This document shows positions 7,844-17,622 of a stretch of DNA of 64,000 bases, in pieces (position 1 is the first letter of the stretch; each line of letters starts with the position of its first letter). The stretch is from Levilactobacillus tujiorum (GTDB lineage: Bacteria > Bacillota > Bacilli > Lactobacillales > Lactobacillaceae). The stretch spans positions 1 through 64,000 of the forward strand of contig NZ_JAAXLK010000013.1 in NCBI RefSeq assembly GCF_012641185.1, written 5' to 3'. The notes below the pieces were generated by a model. The model made no database searches, was not told the DNA's origin, and saw nothing but the letters and a program-made list of their open reading frames with translations. A program made the position numbers and the translations under genes.

Positions 7844-9349
7844 GTGAAAACGAACGAGTATGAAGTAACTGAGCAGCAAATTGCAACGTTCAAAGAGCGC
7901 GGCTACAACGATGATCTTCTCCCTAAGACCGGGGATAAACGTAATATGGGGGTCGGCAACTTCTTCACCCTGTGGATGGGTTCCATCCATAACATTCCTA
8001 ATTACGCGGCCGTTGGTGGCTTCTTGTTCTTAGGGTTATCACCGCTTAACGTCATGATCGCCATATTCCTGAGTGCATTCTTCGTCTCCGCGTTTATGGC
8101 CATAAACGGTATCGTCGGATCCAAGTACGGCATTCCCTTCGCGATGCACCTTCGTTCGGCCTACGGCAACCTCGGTGCAAAGCTACCAGGATTCCTGCGT
8201 GGCTGTGTCGCGGCGATTGCCTGGTTTGGGTTACAGACGTATACAGGTTCTCTAGCCTTACTGATTATGATCGGTAAGATTTGGCCGGGCTTCCTTGAGA
8301 TTGGTGGCTCAACCAAGATTTTGGGAATCAGTATCCCGGGTTTGATCTCATTCACCATCTTCTGGATCTTAAATGTTCTAGTTGGATTTGGTGGCGGTAG
8401 CATTTTAAACAAATTTACCGCGATTTTAAGCCCACTGATTTATGTCGTTTTTGGTGGGATGGCTATCTGGGCTATCTGGGGTGCCGGTGGATTAGGACCA
8501 ATCTTGGCCTACCACGTGAATGCTACCTCACATGCCAACCCGCTTCTGGTTTACTTCATTATCTTCAACTCTGTGATTGCTGTTTGGGCAGCACCTGGGA
8601 CCAGTATCGCGGACTTTACGCAAAATGCCAAGTCCACGAAGGCTCAGGCCATTGGTCAAACGTTAGGATTATCAGTTGGTTACCTGATCTTTGCTTTCAC
8701 CAGTGTGGTGATCTTGATCGGGGGATCCATTCATTACAACATCCAGGAATGGAACGTGTTGAACATTATTGAACGGTGGGACAGTCTACCGGCGATCTTA
8801 ATTTCCATGGCCGTCTTCCTGCTGACGACAATTTCGACGAACGCCACTGGGAATATCATTCCCGCTGGTTATCAACTGACGGCGTTATTTCCTAAGAAGT
8901 TAAATTACAAGAGTGGTGTGATTATCGCTAGTATCATTAGTTTCCTGATCATGCCGTGGAAGTTGATGGAAAACTCTGACAGTATCTTCATTTTCCTTAA
9001 CGGGATTGGGGCTGTCTTAGGACCAGTTGCTGGTGTGATGATTGCTAACTACTTCTTCATTCATTATCGGCATGAAAATCTGGATACCTTGTATATGGAT
9101 CTGAATACCGGGAATAAAGAGATTCGTTATCATGGCGTCAATAAAGAGGCCTACGTTGCGACAATCTTAGCACTTATTTTGTCACTAAGTGGTCAATTTA
9201 TTCCAGCCGTTAAAGTTATTTCTGATTTGTCATGGTTTGTTGGATTTATCTCTGCATTCCTGATTTACCTTGGGTTAAAGAAAATGGTGTCGAAAAAAGA
9301 ACCGGCAACAGTTAACCAAAGTTTAAACCAAGACATAAAGGAGGAATAA
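7844..9349 (+). CDS. pucI: Allantoin permease, NCS1 family
   Basis: A 501-residue polytopic membrane protein with about 12 hydrophobic segments and the NCS1 opening pattern GNFFTLWMGSIHNIPNY (about residues 39-55). NCS1 carriers import nucleobases, hydantoins and allantoin by cation symport. The adjacent allantoinase gene, overlapping its 3' ribosome site, makes allantoin the natural substrate. GTG 7844 is chosen over TTG 7838 because the AGGGG site at 7831-7835 is then 8 bases away. It is first gene of a two-gene operon ending at 10774-10818. Confidence 0.85.
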   Translation: MKTNEYEVTEQQIATFKERGYNDDLLPKTGDKRNMGVGNFFTLWMGSIHNIPNYAAVGGFLFLGLSPLNVMIAIFLSAFFVSAFMAINGIVGSKYGIPFAMHLRSAYGNLGAKLPGFLRGCVAAIAWFGLQTYTGSLALLIMIGKIWPGFLEIGGSTKILGISIPGLISFTIFWILNVLVGFGGGSILNKFTAILSPLIYVVFGGMAIWAIWGAGGLGPILAYHVNATSHANPLLVYFIIFNSVIAVWAAPGTSIADFTQNAKSTKAQAIGQTLGLSVGYLIFAFTSVVILIGGSIHYNIQEWNVLNIIERWDSLPAILISMAVFLLTTISTNATGNIIPAGYQLTALFPKKLNYKSGVIIASIISFLIMPWKLMENSDSIFIFLNGIGAVLGPVAGVMIANYFFIHYRHENLDTLYMDLNTGNKEIRYHGVNKEAYVATILALILSLSGQFIPAVKVISDLSWFVGFISAFLIYLGLKKMVSKKEPATVNQSLNQDIKEE

Positions 9350-9351
9350 AC

Positions 9352-10740
9352 ATGAGTCATGAATTAGTCATTAAAAACGGGTTAGTCATCCTTGAAGGTG
9401 GCGAGACCCACACTGATGTGGCCGTCGATAACGGCAAGATTACTGCCATTGGGGAGAACCTAACGGGAAGTAAGATTATCGACGCCAAGGGCTTAGTTGT
9501 TAGTCCTGGGATGGTTGATGCCCACGTACATATTACCCCAATGGGTGGTGGGTACCGGGATCAATGGGAAGGCTACGTAACTGGAACGGCATCTTGTGCC
9601 AAAGGTGGGGTTACTTCCTTTATGGAAATGCCTTTGAACCAAGTGCCAGCTACAGTTGATGGCAAGACCCTTGAAGAAAAGTATTCACACAAAGATGAGT
9701 TAAAAGTGGATGTTGGATCCTTTGGTGGGTTAGTGCCTTCCAACTTAAAGGGCGGCATTCAAGAATTAGATGAAGGCGGCGTCGCAGGTTATAAGTGTTT
9801 CTTAGCAACCTGTGGGGATCGGTCAATCGATGGTGACTTTGAAAATGTCGATGACTACTCCTTATACGAAGGGATGAAACAGATTGCCAAGACGGGTAAG
9901 GTCTTAGCCATTCATGCCGAAGACGCAGCCATTACCGATCGCTTAGGTGAAATTGCTAAGGCAGAAGGTAAGACCACGTTGGCCGACTACGTTGATACGC
10001 GTCCAGCCTTCACCGAAGTTATGGCGATCAAGAAGGCCATCTTCATGGCTAAGCAAACGGGTTGCCGGATTCACATCTGTCACGTGGCTTGCCAAGAAGG
10101 GGTCGACGCAGTTATCCAAGGTCGCGCTGAAGGTGTCGACGTTACCTGTGAAACCTGTGTTCACTACCTCTACTTTGCGAAGGATGAGCTGGATGCAATT
10201 GGTGCCGTAGTGAAGTGTTCACCACCAATCCGTGAACAAGCGCAACAAGATGCTTTGTGGAAGCGGGTTGAATCTGGTGCAATCAGCTTTGTGACCTCCG
10301 ACCACTCACCATGTACGCCAGACTTGAAGGATACCGACAATGCTTTCGATGCTTGGGGCGGGATCTCTGGTGTTCAAAACGATGTTGACGTGATGTACGA
10401 TGAAGCCGTTCAAAAGCGCGGCATGTCATTGACTCATTTCGCACAAATCATTGCGTCGAACCCAGCCGACCGGTACAACTTGGATGACAAGGGCCGGATC
10501 AGTGTTGGTAAGGATGCTGACTTCGTTCTAATCAAGCCAAATGCGCCATACACGCTGAAGGCGGAAGACTTGGAATACCGGAACCAAATCAGTCCTTACA
10601 TTGGCCGTGAAATTGGTGCGCAAGTCATGCAAACCATCTTACGTGGTCAAACCATCTACAGTAAGGAAGCCGGCGTAACGTCAAACTTCCCTGGTAAGTT
10701 CATCGAAAAGGCAGCCAAGACGGCTACTGCCACGGTTTAA
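9352..10740 (+). CDS. allB: Allantoinase
   Basis: A 462-residue cyclic amidohydrolase that opens allantoin to allantoate. The binuclear metal site is complete: H58-x-H60 in DAHVH, the carbamylated lysine K148 in AGYKCF, H188 in AIHAED, H244 in HICHVA and D317 in TSDHSP. Length and motif spacing match E. coli AllB and Bacillus PucH. AAAGGAGG at 9337-9344, inside the end of pucI, drives ATG 9352, so the two are translated from one message. A terminator follows. Confidence 0.95.
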   Translation: MSHELVIKNGLVILEGGETHTDVAVDNGKITAIGENLTGSKIIDAKGLVVSPGMVDAHVHITPMGGGYRDQWEGYVTGTASCAKGGVTSFMEMPLNQVPATVDGKTLEEKYSHKDELKVDVGSFGGLVPSNLKGGIQELDEGGVAGYKCFLATCGDRSIDGDFENVDDYSLYEGMKQIAKTGKVLAIHAEDAAITDRLGEIAKAEGKTTLADYVDTRPAFTEVMAIKKAIFMAKQTGCRIHICHVACQEGVDAVIQGRAEGVDVTCETCVHYLYFAKDELDAIGAVVKCSPPIREQAQQDALWKRVESGAISFVTSDHSPCTPDLKDTDNAFDAWGGISGVQNDVDVMYDEAVQKRGMSLTHFAQIIASNPADRYNLDDKGRISVGKDADFVLIKPNAPYTLKAEDLEYRNQISPYIGREIGAQVMQTILRGQTIYSKEAGVTSNFPGKFIEKAAKTATATV

Positions 10741-10773
10741 GCTGAACTAACTCCAGCAATTTAATAGCTGGCG

Positions 10774-10818
10774 AAACGACTTGTTCTCGAAAAGACTCGA
10801 AGCAAGTCGTTTTGTTTT
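10774..10818 (+). terminator. Terminator of pucI-allB
   Basis: A 10-bp stem AAACGACTTG/CAAGTCGTTT (10774-10783, 10803-10812) followed by the T-rich TTTGTTTTG. Confidence 0.8.
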
Positions 10819-10821
10819 GTC

Positions 10822-11140
10822 GTGACCTACGGCTGCCAATAATTCCGGCTGCTGTGCTGGTCGCCTTACCGTTCGCCAAATTTGGGCTCACTCACGGCTA
10901 CACTGGCAATGCTACCGTGTCAGGATCAGATTGGCACCAAGTATGTGTGCATGCTTCGTATAACCGGAGGAGGCCAGAGGTGGAGGCAGCTGTGACAACG
11001 GTGTTAGCCGATGATTCTTCGGCTTACAGCGTGGGACGTGTTTGGAGATCGCCTGCGGGCTTCAAACCGAGCCGGAAGACCGTTTCTCAGTCCGCAGGCG
11101 ATCTCCACAGCAGCCGGAATCTCTGGCAGCCGCAGGTGAC
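10822..11140. repeat. MITE-like intergenic repeat, copy 1, with long terminal inverted repeats
   Basis: The ends of this 319-bp stretch are inverted copies of one another over about 44 bases (10822-10865 against 11097-11140), sharing the CGGCTGCC and TTCCGGCTGCTGTG blocks. A second 15-bp inverted pair, GGAGATCGCCTGCGG and its complement, lies between 11045 and 11107. The right half is homologous, in opposite orientation, to the sequence at 21655-21800. No transposase is encoded; a 121-codon open frame across it shows no coding signals. It fills most of the 650-bp gap between allB and allC. Confidence 0.65.
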
Positions 11141-11311
11141 TGCTAGTGATCTAGAAACTTGTGAACAGGACTGGTAGCACCAAGAAAGCGGTGATCAGCC
11201 ATGGGATTTTGCAAGCGCACGCCGTTATTGGCCGGAAATTGGTGGCAAAAGACGTAGATCTTGTCACTTTTAGCTAAATCTAGTAGGAATGCAACAATTT
11301 CACGATTGAAT

Positions 11312-11356
11312 TTGGTCAAAATGACCAATGATGATTGGAGTGAAAGCGCATACAAT
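11312..11356 (+). promoter_or_regulatory. allC operon promoter: palindromic operator, cre and -10 box
   Basis: A perfect 7-bp palindrome TTGGTCA-AAA-TGACCAA (11312-11328) is followed after 12 bp by TGAAAGCGCATACA (11341-11354), a cre fitting TGNAANCGNWWNCA, which overlaps the -10 box TACAAT (11351-11356). No -35 box is present. The palindrome centre lies near -43 relative to the expected start, the usual place for an activator contacting polymerase. The pucI promoter has the same layout. Confidence 0.7.
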
Positions 11357-11391
11357 AAGCTTGTAACATAATATGAAGGAGGCAAAAGGTT

Positions 11392-12615
11392 ATGGAACTC
11401 GAAAAAGTTGTTGATGAACGACTTAAGAAATTGTCATCGATCGGTAGCGATCCTACGGGTGGGATGACACGGTTACTTTACTCCGATTCTTGGCTGGAAG
11501 CGCAAAAGTACGTTAAGGCTCAGATGGAATCCACGGGGATGGCGACGAAGTTCGATGACGTTGGTAACTTGTTTGGGCGAATCGAAGGGTCCGAGAAGCC
11601 TGAAGAAACCATCATGACGGGTTCACATATTGATACGGTGGTTAACGGTGGGAAGCTGGATGGCCAATTTGGGGTCGTTGCCTCACTGACCGCAGTACAG
11701 TTCCTGCAAGAGAAATATGGCACGCCTAAACGGTCACTGGAAGTCATTTCTATGGCCGAAGAAGAAGGTAGCCGCTTCCCAACCGTATTCTGGGGCAGTA
11801 AGAATTTCGTCGGGATTGCCAACAATGCTGAGGTTAAAGATGTTGCCGATGCTGAAGGCAAGAAGTTCGTTGACGAAATGCACCGCCAAGGCTTTGACTT
11901 TAGCGATAAGCAAACGCGACGGGATGATATCAAAGCCTTCGTGGAAGAACATATTGAACAAGGTAGCATCCTCGAAAGAGAACATGAACAGATCGGGGTT
12001 GTGAACAACATTGCTGGTCAACGGCGTTACGACATCACCTTGAAAGGTGAAGCCAACCATGCTGGGACGACGCCACTGAGTTATCGGCATGATGCCGTCT
12101 ATGGCATGGCTAAGATCGTGAACACAGCTTTGGATAAAGCCCACGAGATTGGTGATCCACTGGTCTTAACGTTTGGGAAAGTTGTCCCTAAGCCGAACAC
12201 GGTTAACGTGGTGCCTGGCGAAGTTCTCTTCACGATGGATTGCCGCCATACCGATGCCGATTACTTAGTTAAATTCACCACTGAGATTGAGAATATGATG
12301 CGCGACGTTGCCAAACAAATGGGCTTAGACATCAACATTGATCTGTGGATGGATGAAAAACCAGTGCCAATGAGCCAAGATATCGTGGACACGATCGAAG
12401 GCCAAGCCAAGGCGGGCCACTACAAGTACCGCGTTATGCACAGTGGTGCCGGCCATGATTCTCAAATCATTGCGCCCGTGTACCCAACGGCGATGATCTT
12501 CGTTCCAAGTATCAATGGGGTTAGCCACAACCCAGCCGAAAATACCAAGTTTGAAGACTTAGTTGAAGGCGTGAAGCTGATGGCCGACACACTTTACCAA
12601 TTGGCTTACAAATAA
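11392..12615 (+). CDS. allC: Allantoate amidohydrolase
   Basis: A 407-residue M20-family metallohydrolase that removes ammonia and CO2 from allantoate to give ureidoglycine. Metal ligands are visible as H79 in TGSHIDTV, D90 in KLDGQFG, E124/E125 in AEEEGSRFP, H187 in EEHIEQG and H379 in SHNPAE. The glycine-rich GANHAGTTP-type linker (about 220-228) is typical of the ureidohydrolase/hydantoinase branch. It is the first gene of the long ureide operon; GAAGGAGG lies before ATG 11392. Confidence 0.93.
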   Translation: MELEKVVDERLKKLSSIGSDPTGGMTRLLYSDSWLEAQKYVKAQMESTGMATKFDDVGNLFGRIEGSEKPEETIMTGSHIDTVVNGGKLDGQFGVVASLTAVQFLQEKYGTPKRSLEVISMAEEEGSRFPTVFWGSKNFVGIANNAEVKDVADAEGKKFVDEMHRQGFDFSDKQTRRDDIKAFVEEHIEQGSILEREHEQIGVVNNIAGQRRYDITLKGEANHAGTTPLSYRHDAVYGMAKIVNTALDKAHEIGDPLVLTFGKVVPKPNTVNVVPGEVLFTMDCRHTDADYLVKFTTEIENMMRDVAKQMGLDINIDLWMDEKPVPMSQDIVDTIEGQAKAGHYKYRVMHSGAGHDSQIIAPVYPTAMIFVPSINGVSHNPAENTKFEDLVEGVKLMADTLYQLAYK

Positions 12616-12667
12616 CGTACTTAGCAAAACCACACAAAACTATTAAAAAAAGTTGGGAGACTTGATC

Positions 12668-13453
12668 ATGAGTTACAAAAACAATCGTACCGGTTACCAA
12701 AAGCAATTATTAGGTTCACGTTCTGTCGTTAAAGCAGGCAACTTTGCCTTGATTCCTAACGATGGTTTAGTTAAGAACAACGTTCCGGGATTTGAAAATG
12801 TCGATGTTTCCATCATGGGGACTCCACGTTTAGGCGCCCACTTCGTTGACTACATTGCCAGCTTCCAAAAGGGTGGTAAGCACACTGGCTTTGGTGGCGA
12901 AGGGATTGAAACCGTAGCTTACGTTGTTTCCGGTAAGTTAAAAGTTTCTGATGGCAAGGAAGAAAATATCTTGACGGATGGCGGCTACGCTTACTTCCCT
13001 GAAAGTGTCATCATGACGATGGAAAACGCGCAAGATGAACCAACCGAAGTCTTCCTGTACAAGAAGCGTTACCAACCAATCGCTGGCCACAAGGCTTACA
13101 AGATTGTAGGGAACACCCATGACCGTGCGCCACAAGACTACGAAGGCATGACCGATGTTCACCTGTGGGACTTCTTACCAACGGATGATTTAGGCTTCGA
13201 TATGAACATGCACATTCTGGCCTTCGAACCAGGTGCTAGCCATGCTTACATTGAAACCCATTACCAAGAACACGGTGCCTACTTAATCAGTGGTTCTGGG
13301 ATGTACAACTTGGACAACGGCTGGTACCCAGTTGAAAAAGGGGACTACCTCTACATGGGTTCTTACTCACCACAAGCAGCTTATGCCGTAGGTCGTGGCG
13401 AACCATTAGCTTACGTTTACTCCAAGGATGCTAACCGCGATCCAGAAATCTAA
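12668..13453 (+). CDS. allE: (S)-ureidoglycine aminohydrolase (double cupin)
   Basis: A 261-residue bicupin protein, the same length as E. coli AllE (YlbA). The second cupin holds the [18 protein letters not shown] block (about residues 197-214) with the metal-binding His/Glu set. It deaminates ureidoglycine stereospecifically to (S)-ureidoglycolate. ATG 12668 follows GGGAGA by 7 bases; an in-frame TTG at 12653 has no ribosome site. It sits between allC and allD, in pathway order. Confidence 0.92.
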   Translation: MSYKNNRTGYQKQLLGSRSVVKAGNFALIPNDGLVKNNVPGFENVDVSIMGTPRLGAHFVDYIASFQKGGKHTGFGGEGIETVAYVVSGKLKVSDGKEENILTDGGYAYFPESVIMTMENAQDEPTEVFLYKKRYQPIAGHKAYKIVGNTHDRAPQDYEGMTDVHLWDFLPTDDLGFDMNMHILAFEPGASHAYIETHYQEHGAYLISGSGMYNLDNGWYPVEKGDYLYMGSYSPQAAYAVGRGEPLAYVYSKDANRDPEI

Positions 13454-13487
13454 CACACGACGACACACTCACACTAGACTCGGAGGG
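13454..13487 (+). promoter_or_regulatory. allD ribosome-site region with candidate small-RNA target
   Basis: The allE-allD spacer contains CACACGAC (13454-13461) and CACACTAGACT (13470-13480) immediately before the CGGAGGG ribosome site (13481-13487). The same two blocks, in the same order, occur on the plus strand at 21923-21943, within a predicted minus-strand small RNA. That RNA could therefore pair here and mask translation of allD. This is inference from complementarity. Confidence 0.45.
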
Positions 13488-13494
13488 ACAGCAT

Positions 13495-14562
13495 ATGTCA
13501 GATTCAGGAATTACGCTAGTTGATGCGCAAGAACTACAAGATTTAATGATGAACAAATTTATTGCCGCCGGGTTACCTAAAGAACACGCCGAAGAAACGG
13601 CGCGCCACCTCACTTATGCCGATGCTTGTGGGATTCACTCTCACGGGACGGTCCGGGTAGCCTACTACGCCGAACGAATTGCCAAGGGTGGGGTTAACCT
13701 CAACCCGAACATCCAATTTGAAAAGACCGGGACGTCTACCGGGGTCGTGCACTGTGACAACGGAATGGGCCAATATGTCTGCAACGAAGCGCTGACTTAC
13801 GCGATCGATATGGCTAAAGATACCGGTTTAGCAGCGGTTGGCGTAGAGAAGACAGGGCACAGTGGCATGCTTTCCTACTACGTTAAGCGGGCTGCCGAAG
13901 AAGGTTTGGTTGCCATTGCCATGTGCCAATCCGATCCAATGGTGGTGCCTTATGGCGGTAGTGAAAATTACTTTGGGACGAACCCAATTGCCTTCTCCGC
14001 ACCACGTTCAAGCGGCGAACCCCTAGTCTTTGATATGGCCACCACCGTTCAAGCTTGGGGTAAGGTCTTGGATGCCCGGTCGAAGAATCGTTCCATTCCG
14101 GACACCTGGGCTGTTGATGGCAACGGTGATCCAACCACTAATCCACATGATGTTCGTGGACTGTTGCCAATTGCTGGGCCAAAAGGTTATGGCTTGATGA
14201 TGTTGGTTGACGTGGTTGCCGGCTCACTGTTGGGCTTGCCATTTGGGAAGCACGTCTCCTCAATGTACGCCGACTTGACAGAAAAACGGAACTTGGGTCA
14301 ATTCTACATTCTGATCGATCCTAAGAAGTTCACGGACCCAGATGCCTTTGCTAAGCAAGTGCAACAGATGACGGAAGAATTACACGCCATGAAACCAGCT
14401 AAAGGCTTCGATCAAGTTTACCTGCCAGGTGAACGTAGCCAGATTCGCCGGAAGAAAGCGATGAAGGATGGCATTGAAGTAGCAACTGAAATTTACGATT
14501 ACTTGAAGAGCGATACGGTTCACTTTGATAAGTACAATGGGCAAGGTGCCTTCGCCGAATAA
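13495..14562 (+). CDS. allD: Ureidoglycolate dehydrogenase
   Basis: A 355-residue NAD(P)-dependent oxidoreductase of the Ldh_2 (malate/L-sulfolactate) family, converting (S)-ureidoglycolate to oxalurate. The family motifs are GIHSHGT (H48, H50) and the EKTGHSGM segment near residue 122. It supplies the substrate for the FdrA-AllG-AllH enzyme encoded next. ATG 13495 lies 7 bases after CGGAGGG. E. coli AllD is 349 residues and belongs to the same family. Confidence 0.92.
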   Translation: MSDSGITLVDAQELQDLMMNKFIAAGLPKEHAEETARHLTYADACGIHSHGTVRVAYYAERIAKGGVNLNPNIQFEKTGTSTGVVHCDNGMGQYVCNEALTYAIDMAKDTGLAAVGVEKTGHSGMLSYYVKRAAEEGLVAIAMCQSDPMVVPYGGSENYFGTNPIAFSAPRSSGEPLVFDMATTVQAWGKVLDARSKNRSIPDTWAVDGNGDPTTNPHDVRGLLPIAGPKGYGLMMLVDVVAGSLLGLPFGKHVSSMYADLTEKRNLGQFYILIDPKKFTDPDAFAKQVQQMTEELHAMKPAKGFDQVYLPGERSQIRRKKAMKDGIEVATEIYDYLKSDTVHFDKYNGQGAFAE

Positions 14563-14589
14563 TTTTAACGAAAGAGAGTTGATAACTAT

Positions 14590-16356
14590 ATGCTGCACAC
14601 GGTGATTGAAAAGAATAGTTATCAGGACTCCATCGTGCTCATGCTGTTGACCAACTATCTGGAAACTCTGGATGGCGTCAACAATGTACAAGTCATGATG
14701 GGAACCCCTGCTAACAAGGATATCTTTAAGACCGGTGGCTTGGCTACCGAAGAACTGGAAGCCGCTACCCCTAACGACATGGTGATTGTCCTCGATGTTG
14801 ACAACGAAGACTTGATTGATGATGTCGTTAAGAAAGCCAAAGTCTACTTGGATGAACAATCCAATGGTAGCGATGACGACAATAGCGGTGAAGAGCGGGT
14901 TAAGACTTGGGATAAAGCCTTAGAAGTTGCTAAGGACGCGCCCGTAGCGTTGATCTCCGTTCCTGGTGTTTACGCCGCTAGTGAAGTTGAAAAAGCTTTA
15001 GATGCCGGCAAGAACGTCTTTTGTTTCAGTGATAACGTGACGATTGAAGACGAAGCGCGGCTGAAGCAGATGGCTCACGAGAAAGGCCTACTGCTGATGG
15101 GCCCTGACTGTGGGACCGGGATTGCCAATGGGTTACCTTTAGCTTTCGCTAACCGGGTTCGTAAGGGCAGTATCGGGATTGTTGGGGCTTCTGGGACTGG
15201 TATTCAGGAAGTCACTGCCATCATCCACAAGATGGGTGAAGGGGTGACTAACGCCATCGGAACCGGTGGCCGTGACTTGAAGGCCCAGGTTCAAGGGATT
15301 ACTTTCAAAGACAGCATTGCCTTACTGGATCAAGATCCAGACGTTAAGGTGATCGTGGCTATTTCCAAGCCGCCTGCAAAGGAAGTCCGCGACGACGCGG
15401 TTGACCTGTTACGGGCAGCTAAGAAGCCAGTCGTAGCCATCTTCTTAGGTGAAAAGCCGGAAGCCCACGAAAAGGGCCTTTACCGAGCTTACACGTTGGA
15501 AGAAACGGCTAAGATTGCGGTGGGCTTGCTTCACGGACAGGAACCTACTGGTAACGAAGATGTTGCCGTTAAGGTACCAACCGTGACGTTGCAACCACAG
15601 CAAAAGTACATCAAGGGTTACTACTCTGGTGGGACCTTGGCCTATGAAGCCGCAACGCTGATGAACAATACCTTAGGCTTGCACGCCGAAAATGGGGTTG
15701 ACGGTTCTATCTTGAAGAAGGACGGCTACGAAGTCTTGGACCTCGGGGATGACGTCTTTACACAGGGCCGGCCACACCCAATGATCGACGCGACGAAGCG
15801 GAAAGAAATGATGGTTTCGGCGGGCCAAGATCCTGAGACTGCTGCAATCCTGTTGGATATCGTGCTGGGTTACGGGACGACGGATGACATGGCAGGTGAT
15901 TTGAAAGATACGATCATTAAGGTTAAGGCAGATGCCAAGGCTGAGGGTCGTGAAATTGCCGTGATTGTCACCATCGTGGGAACCGACATGGATCCACAAG
16001 ACTACAGTCAACAACAGAAGACATTGGAAGAAGCTGGCGTCATCTTGTGTGAAAACAACGCTCAAGCCGTTAAGACGGCCTTAGCGATTGTGGGACATCC
16101 AGTGGAAGAAAAACCACTCCCAATTCTGCCAGAAAAACCATCGAACGTGCAGATGCCTGCTGTGTCTGACAGACTGAAGGAAATGCTGACGGCCACTCGT
16201 TTCTTGAATGTAGGGCTGGAAAGCTTTGCGGATGCGATTAACGAAAGCGGCGGAAGTGCTGTTCAGTTTGACTGGAAGCCAATCGCCGGAGGAAATGTTG
16301 AGCTACAAAAGGCCCTGCTCTTCCTCAGTAAAGTTGATTTGAAAGTAGGGGTGTAA
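14590..16356 (+). CDS. fdrA: FdrA (AllF) subunit of oxamate carbamoyltransferase
   Basis: A 588-residue protein with succinyl-CoA-synthetase-like folds: GPDCGTGIANG (171-181) and GIVGASGTGIQEV (196-208) match the phosphohistidine/CoA-binding cores of that superfamily. In E. coli, FdrA with YlbE and YlbF (renamed AllF, AllG, AllH) has been reported to cleave oxalurate with phosphate to oxamate and carbamoyl phosphate. Residues 90-104 form an acidic Asp/Ser insert. The ribosome site AAGAGAG is weak and about 12 bases from ATG 14590. Confidence 0.85.
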   Translation: MLHTVIEKNSYQDSIVLMLLTNYLETLDGVNNVQVMMGTPANKDIFKTGGLATEELEAATPNDMVIVLDVDNEDLIDDVVKKAKVYLDEQSNGSDDDNSGEERVKTWDKALEVAKDAPVALISVPGVYAASEVEKALDAGKNVFCFSDNVTIEDEARLKQMAHEKGLLLMGPDCGTGIANGLPLAFANRVRKGSIGIVGASGTGIQEVTAIIHKMGEGVTNAIGTGGRDLKAQVQGITFKDSIALLDQDPDVKVIVAISKPPAKEVRDDAVDLLRAAKKPVVAIFLGEKPEAHEKGLYRAYTLEETAKIAVGLLHGQEPTGNEDVAVKVPTVTLQPQQKYIKGYYSGGTLAYEAATLMNNTLGLHAENGVDGSILKKDGYEVLDLGDDVFTQGRPHPMIDATKRKEMMVSAGQDPETAAILLDIVLGYGTTDDMAGDLKDTIIKVKADAKAEGREIAVIVTIVGTDMDPQDYSQQQKTLEEAGVILCENNAQAVKTALAIVGHPVEEKPLPILPEKPSNVQMPAVSDRLKEMLTATRFLNVGLESFADAINESGGSAVQFDWKPIAGGNVELQKALLFLSKVDLKVGV

Positions 16357-16359
16357 TGA

Positions 16360-17622
16360 ATGGTTTATAAAAGTATCGACGAAGCCAATCAGGCAGTCGT
16401 CTCAAAAATTATTGCCGGTTCACCATTCCTATTGGATGTTGTTCCCGCAATCGATGTGATTGATGAATTCAAACACGGTAAAGTCTTACTCCACGCTGGT
16501 CCACCAATTACTTATGACAAAATGATTGATCCCGTCCAAGGTGCCTGCATTGGTGCCGCACTGTTCGAAGGGTGGGCAGATAATGAAGCTGACGCGCGCA
16601 AACTCATGGAAAGCGGCGAAGTCACCCTCATTCCTTGCCACCACGTTGATGCAGTTGGCCCAATGGGTGGAATTACGTCAGCCCACATGCCACTGGTGGT
16701 CGTTGAAAACCGGACGGATGGTAACCGCGCTTACTGCACGATGAACGAAGGGATTGGCGCGGTCCTGCGGTTTGGTGCGAACGGTCCCGAAGTCATTGAT
16801 CGGTTGCGCTGGATGCGCGATGTCTTAGGTCCCGTCTTGAGCAAAGCTTTGCAAACGCGTGAACCATTGAATGTAAACGTTTTAATTGCCAAAGCGATTG
16901 CCATGGGTGATGAATTCCATCAACGGAATATCGCAGCGTCACTGGCATTCTTGAAGGAAATGTCGCCAAGTATTGTGGCCTTAGACATTGACCAGAAGGA
17001 CAAGGAAGATGTCATTCAATTCCTAGCCGATACCGACCAATTCTTCTTGAATATTATGATGGCCTCCGCTAAATCCGTGATGGATGGCGCCCGTCAGATT
17101 CAGGAAGGGACGATCGTGACGGCCATGTGCCGGAACGGGTATGAATTTGGTATCCGGATTGCTGGGATGGGTGACGAATGGTTCACCGGTCCGGTTAACA
17201 CGCCGCACGGACTCTACTTCTCTGGTTTTTCTGAAGACGATGCGTCACCTGATATGGGTGATAGTGCCATTACCGAAACGTTTGGGGTTGGTGGGTTCGC
17301 CATGATCGCTGCACCTGCCGTAACCCGGTTCGTCGGCACAGGTGGGTTCTTCGATGCCCTGCATACCAGTGAAGATATGACAGAAATTACCACGGCATCT
17401 AACCCGAACTTCCCGATCCCAACTTGGGATTTCCGCGGGATCTCCATTGGGATTGATGCGCGAAAAGTTGTTGAAACGGGCATTCTCCCGGTCATTAATA
17501 CGGGGATTGCCAACAAGAAAGCTGGGTTAGGACAAATCGGGGCTGGAACCGTTAATCCACCGATGGAAGCCTTCGAAAAAGCTGTCCTGGCTTACGCGAA
17601 GAAGTTAGGTTTTGAGGAATAA
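16360..17622 (+). CDS. allG: DUF1116 protein, YlbE/AllG subunit
   Basis: A 420-residue DUF1116 protein, always found beside FdrA and DUF2877 genes. Conserved Gly-rich and acidic blocks include PMGGITSAHMP (about 104-114) and FGVGGFAMIAAPA (about 308-320). It starts 4 bases after the fdrA stop, using AGGGGTG at the end of fdrA, so translation is coupled. The role as a subunit of the oxalurate-cleaving carbamoyltransferase is from E. coli work and the shared neighbourhood. Confidence 0.85.
   Translation: MVYKSIDEANQAVVSKIIAGSPFLLDVVPAIDVIDEFKHGKVLLHAGPPITYDKMIDPVQGACIGAALFEGWADNEADARKLMESGEVTLIPCHHVDAVGPMGGITSAHMPLVVVENRTDGNRAYCTMNEGIGAVLRFGANGPEVIDRLRWMRDVLGPVLSKALQTREPLNVNVLIAKAIAMGDEFHQRNIAASLAFLKEMSPSIVALDIDQKDKEDVIQFLADTDQFFLNIMMASAKSVMDGARQIQEGTIVTAMCRNGYEFGIRIAGMGDEWFTGPVNTPHGLYFSGFSEDDASPDMGDSAITETFGVGGFAMIAAPAVTRFVGTGGFFDALHTSEDMTEITTASNPNFPIPTWDFRGISIGIDARKVVETGILPVINTGIANKKAGLGQIGAGTVNPPMEAFEKAVLAYAKKLGFEE

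Noticed and set aside
10812-11177. 121-codon open frame between allB and allC
   Set aside because: It lies on the MITE-like repeat, has no ribosome site and owes its protein similarity to another spurious frame (21291-21743) to the shared repeat DNA.
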